Below are positions 59,846 through 64,000 of a stretch of 64,000 bases of DNA, piece by piece; the stretch's first letter is position 1, and the number at the start of each line of letters is the position of its first letter. The translations under genes were made by a program, and so were the position numbers. The notes under the pieces are model-generated. The model worked only from the letters and a program-made list of their open reading frames with translations, did not search any database and had not been told where the DNA came from. Source of the stretch: Pandoraea pneumonica (GTDB lineage: Bacteria; Pseudomonadota; Gammaproteobacteria; Burkholderiales; Burkholderiaceae); assembly GCF_902459645.1 (NCBI RefSeq), contig NZ_CABPSK010000001.1, forward strand, positions 806,001-870,000, read 5' to 3'.

Positions 59846-62200
59846 TTAGTGCGGGTGGGCGACGCGGGCCCGCGCAGCGGCGGCGTCTAGGTCTTGCCAA
59901 GCGGGTTGGTCCGGTGCATAACGCGCCCGGATGTATGAAGCCAGCTCTGCGATCTGGCGATCGTCGAACGCCTCGCGAAACCCCGGCATGTAGCCCAGCG
60001 CCTCAGTAGCGGGCTGATTGATGCCATTCATCAGCACATGCATGAGGTTGTCCGGGGTGGGCTGACTCACGCTCGTATTCAAGCCCATCAACGGGCGCAC
60101 GCCGAAGTGTCCGACACCGCCGGATTCCGTATGGCAGACGGCGCATGCGGCCTCGAAGGTGCGTCGGCCGTTTTCAAGGCCAAGCGTCGTGGCGATGTCG
60201 ACACCCGCGGCGCGATGACGTGCGAGCTCGGCCACTTGCGCGGCATCTTGTTGTGGCGAGAGCGACGCAACGTAATGCGCGATGGCGCGCACATCGGTTT
60301 CGGGCAGCGCGGCTAGGCCAGCCACCACGGGCGCCATGGGGCCTGCGGCAACGCCGTGTTCCGGCGAAAAGCCTGTGCGCAAGTAATCGAACAGCGCGGC
60401 CTCGGTCCATGGAACGGGCGCGTCAGCAGACGCGACAAGCGGCGGCGCGCGCCAGCCTTCCGCTTCGCCGCCGCGCAGATAAAGTTGGGTGCGCTCGGCA
60501 CCGAGCATATTCCGCGGCGTGTGACACGCACCGCAGTGACCCGCGCCGTCGACGAGATAGCGTCCGCGATTCCAAAGCGTCGATTGCGCTGGGTCGGGAC
60601 GATATTCGGCCGTGTCGTGATAAAGCCAGTTCCAACCGGCTACCAAGCGCCGCTGATTGAGCGGGAAGGGCAGTTCGGTCTTGGGAGGTGTGTTGGCGAC
60701 GGCCGGTTGCGACATCAGATAGGCGTACAGCGCGAGCATGTCAGGCTCGCTCATCTTCGCAAACGAGTTGTACGGAAACGCCGGGTAGAGGTGCGAGCCG
60801 TCACGTGAAATGCCCTCGCGCATGGCGCGCGCAAAGGCCGCGTACGACCATCGGCCGATGCCGGTTTCGGCATCCGGCGTGAGATTGGTCGAATAGACGG
60901 TGCCGAACGGCGTCTCCAGAGCGAGGCCGCCAGCATTGGTCGCGCCGCCTGCGGCCGTGTGACAAACGGCACAGTCACCGGCTAGCGCGATTTGACGGCC
61001 GCGCTCGAGCGTCGCCATGGACCAAAGTGAGTTGTCCGGTGCCGTGATGGGGGCAATTTCCGCCGCACCGGGCAGCATGGCGCAGGCGAGTCCAATCAAC
61101 CCGCCCACCACGCCGCCGATACCACCACCGGCTAACCAACGGTGCCACCGTGGCGGACGCCGCCGTTCGGCGGGGGCATCGGCCGCCGAGACGGAGCGAG
61201 GGTTGCGAAGGGCATCGCGCAAACTTGCCGGATCGAACGGCGGCTGGCGCAGACGCACACCGGTCGCATCGAAGAGTGCATTGGCGATCGCCGCAGCGGC
61301 GGGCGCTGCGGATCGCGCCAAACGCTCGGCATCGGCGCGGGATAACTCGTTGGGTGAATCGGCGCCGTCGGGGGCTGTCGCGGCCTGCGTCAAGGCGCGT
61401 CGCAATGCGAGCGCCGTTGCCGCCTGGTCGCTGACTTCTGCGCCAGTCTCGTCGTGCGTCGGCTCAGCGTCCCATGCCATACCCAGCGCACGTTGCATCG
61501 CATCGGTGATTTGCCACGCCGGTAGACCGGCAACGTGCGGCGCATCGCCGGGCTCGCCTGTGGCCTGACCGGCCACCACGCGCCGAATGGCGATCTCACC
61601 GGTTTGCGGATTGACGTCGAGATCGACAACCCATGCCGACCATGTGTCGGCGGCATCGCCCGCGTTGGCGTTCGAGGCTTCGCCATCGAAGGCGAAACCT
61701 CGTCCACGCTGCCAGCCGTCCGGTGCGCTAACGGTCTCGGCGCGCTCAGGCAATCCCCACGCGGCCCGCTGCGCCACCATGCGAATGACTTCGCGTGCGC
61801 CTGCGTCGCGTTCTGGGTCGAGATGATAGAGGCGATAGCCGACCGGATCCTGCGCCGCTTCGGTCGCGACTTCGTCCATGAACGATTCGCGCGCGAACGT
61901 ATGCGCTTGCGGCGGAATACGGTGCCCGGCATCGCTGACTTGCACGGCGCTTTCATCCAGCCGATACAGCGACGGCGGCAGGTCCGCGCCGTCTAGCGGG
62001 GTTGCTGCGGGCGGCGACGCTTCGCCGGGCGTGGCATCGCTGCGAACGTCTGCGCGGTAATGCCAAGTGCGTAATGTGCCGTCGGGATAGGTCTGCGCTG
62101 CAATTTCGAGGTGGGCTCGCGCATCGCCGTCACGGGTGGGCCAGCCATAGTTGGCATGCGGACCGTCTGCCGCCACAGGCACGTCAACGAGTCGCGTCAT
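59846..62200 (-). CDS. nicB: NicB-like tri-haem cytochrome c with remnant molybdopterin domain
   Basis: A 784-residue protein, far shorter than the about 1,190 of P. putida NicB. Residues 1-330 match only the end of the molybdopterin domain (ESFMDEVATEAAQDPVGYRLYHL; PAAAAIANALFDATGVRLRQPPF); the cofactor-binding N-terminal two thirds and the catalytic GxGE motif (here DAERLARSA) are missing. One membrane helix (about 345-370) leads to three haem-c sites: CAVCH (GDCAVCHTA), CGACH and CAVCH (AACAVCHTE). ATG 62200 overlaps nicA by 17 bp and has no ribosome site, so translation is probably coupled. Electron transfer may be kept while hydroxylation needs another subunit. Confidence 0.8.
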   Translation of the reverse strand: MTRLVDVPVAADGPHANYGWPTRDGDARAHLEIAAQTYPDGTLRTWHYRADVRSDATPGEASPPAATPLDGADLPPSLYRLDESAVQVSDAGHRIPPQAHTFARESFMDEVATEAAQDPVGYRLYHLDPERDAGAREVIRMVAQRAAWGLPERAETVSAPDGWQRGRGFAFDGEASNANAGDAADTWSAWVVDLDVNPQTGEIAIRRVVAGQATGEPGDAPHVAGLPAWQITDAMQRALGMAWDAEPTHDETGAEVSDQAATALALRRALTQAATAPDGADSPNELSRADAERLARSAAPAAAAIANALFDATGVRLRQPPFDPASLRDALRNPRSVSAADAPAERRRPPRWHRWLAGGGIGGVVGGLIGLACAMLPGAAEIAPITAPDNSLWSMATLERGRQIALAGDCAVCHTAAGGATNAGGLALETPFGTVYSTNLTPDAETGIGRWSYAAFARAMREGISRDGSHLYPAFPYNSFAKMSEPDMLALYAYLMSQPAVANTPPKTELPFPLNQRRLVAGWNWLYHDTAEYRPDPAQSTLWNRGRYLVDGAGHCGACHTPRNMLGAERTQLYLRGGEAEGWRAPPLVASADAPVPWTEAALFDYLRTGFSPEHGVAAGPMAPVVAGLAALPETDVRAIAHYVASLSPQQDAAQVAELARHRAAGVDIATTLGLENGRRTFEAACAVCHTESGGVGHFGVRPLMGLNTSVSQPTPDNLMHVLMNGINQPATEALGYMPGFREAFDDRQIAELASYIRARYAPDQPAWQDLDAAAARARVAHPH

Positions 62201-62687
62201 GTTGCAAATATTGCGCCGCACGATGCACGGCTTTGACGATTTCGTAGTGCGTGCCGCAACGGCACAAGTTGAAGCGCAGCGCGTCGTGAATGGCAGCGTC
62301 GTCGGGAGTGGGATCGCGTTCGAGTAAGGCCTTGGTGCTCATGATCATGCCGTTCAGGCAGTAACCGCATTGGGCCGCCTGTTCATCGATGAAGGCGCGC
62401 TGAATGGGGTGCAGATCGTCGAGACTGCCGAGCCCCTCCAACGTGGTGACCTCGCGCTCGCGCGCCACGCTCGCCGGCACCACGCACGAGCGCGTCGGCT
62501 GACCGTCTACCAATACCGTGCAAGCACCACACTGGCCCAGCCCGCAGCCGTACTTCGGGCCATTGAGGGCCAGATCGTTACGCAACACATAGAGCAGTGG
62601 CGTGTCGGGGGTGGCGTCGGTCACGGTGTGCCGTGTGCCGTTCACGCACAGCGTGAGGGGCCCCGCAACGGTATTCGATACAACCAT
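62184..62687 (-). CDS. nicA: Nicotinate dehydrogenase 2Fe-2S subunit (NicA)
   Basis: A 167-residue iron-sulphur subunit of molybdenum hydroxylases. First cluster: YGCGLGQCGACTVLVDGQPTRSC; second: CGYCLNGM with CRCGTH (residues about 105-150). It fits NicA, partner of NicB in nicotinate 6-hydroxylation. ATG 62687 gives the usual short N-terminus; the frame continues to 62759 without a better site. It lies between nicC and nicB in the order of the P. putida type pathway. Confidence 0.88.
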   Translation of the reverse strand: MVVSNTVAGPLTLCVNGTRHTVTDATPDTPLLYVLRNDLALNGPKYGCGLGQCGACTVLVDGQPTRSCVVPASVAREREVTTLEGLGSLDDLHPIQRAFIDEQAAQCGYCLNGMIMSTKALLERDPTPDDAAIHDALRFNLCRCGTHYEIVKAVHRAAQYLQHDATR

Positions 62688-62775
62688 GGGTAGGCTCGCA
62701 GATGAAGAATCGGGGTGGCGGCATCCGCGCCGGACGCACCACCCCGCAGGTTCATGCAAGTCCCGTGCCCGCGAC

Positions 62776-63999
<1,224 letters not shown>

Positions 64000-64000
64000 T

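Overview
The window is GC-rich, densely coding DNA from a beta-proteobacterium, most likely Burkholderiales and plausibly Pandoraea. That placement rests on gene content and protein resemblance from memory, not on a search. I saw no rRNA, tRNA, CRISPR array, transposase or phage gene. The window looks like chromosomal catabolic territory.

Region 1 (1-6317, + strand) is an operon for a CoA-dependent aromatic acid route: a VOC protein cut by the window edge, an aryl-AMP/CoA ligase, a hotdog thioesterase, a maleate isomerase, an aryl-CoA-type FAD monooxygenase and an aromatic acid:H+ symporter. The gene set fits salicylate-like acid -> acyl-CoA -> ring hydroxylation -> gentisate-type cleavage -> maleate -> fumarate. 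Region 2 (6283-17536) is cell-envelope DNA: a PqiB/MCE protein with a glycine-zipper protein, several outer-membrane beta-barrels (two Omp85-type barrels without POTRA domains), a DUF2946 protein with a TonB-dependent receptor, and an exported papain-like protease.

Region 3 (17551-52538) is the main finding. It holds homologues of the actinobacterial pathway for steroid C/D rings (HIP pathway): FadD3, FadE30 and partner, IpdF, FadA6, IpdA, IpdB, IpdC, EchA20 and another acyl-CoA dehydrogenase pair. With them are further SDRs, two NTF2-like proteins, an old-yellow-enzyme reductase, hydratases, a DcaP-like porin, a branched-chain-type ABC importer split over 25 kb, and a LuxR-type regulator of TesR-like size. 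No steroid ring A/B genes are present, so the true substrate is unknown. The cluster is tied together by a repeated 18-bp operator, (A/T)TAGTCC or ATCGTCC, then four variable bases, then GGACGAT. It lies upstream of eight + strand units, with one degenerate copy on the - strand. In each case a -10-like hexamer with A at position 2 and T at position 6 starts exactly 24 nt after the GGAC core. This puts the operator centre near -42.5, the classical activating position of LuxR-type proteins. The two perfectly symmetric copies sit between divergent genes and have such a hexamer on both sides, which adds a small lipoprotein and a metallo-hydrolase to the proposed regulon.

Region 4 (52591-57099, - strand) has etfBA, the electron acceptor of acyl-CoA dehydrogenases, and a two-gene unit of a nadC-type phosphoribosyltransferase and an unusual fusion of ribose-1,5-bisphosphate phosphokinase (PhnN) to an AMP-phosphorylase-type enzyme. 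Region 5 (57407-63945) is a nicotinate degradation locus: an MFS carrier, xdhC, nicB-like, nicA and nicC. The NicB-like protein keeps three haem-c sites but has only a short, degenerate remnant of the molybdopterin domain. The maleate isomerase of region 1 could serve both the region 1 route and nicotinate breakdown.
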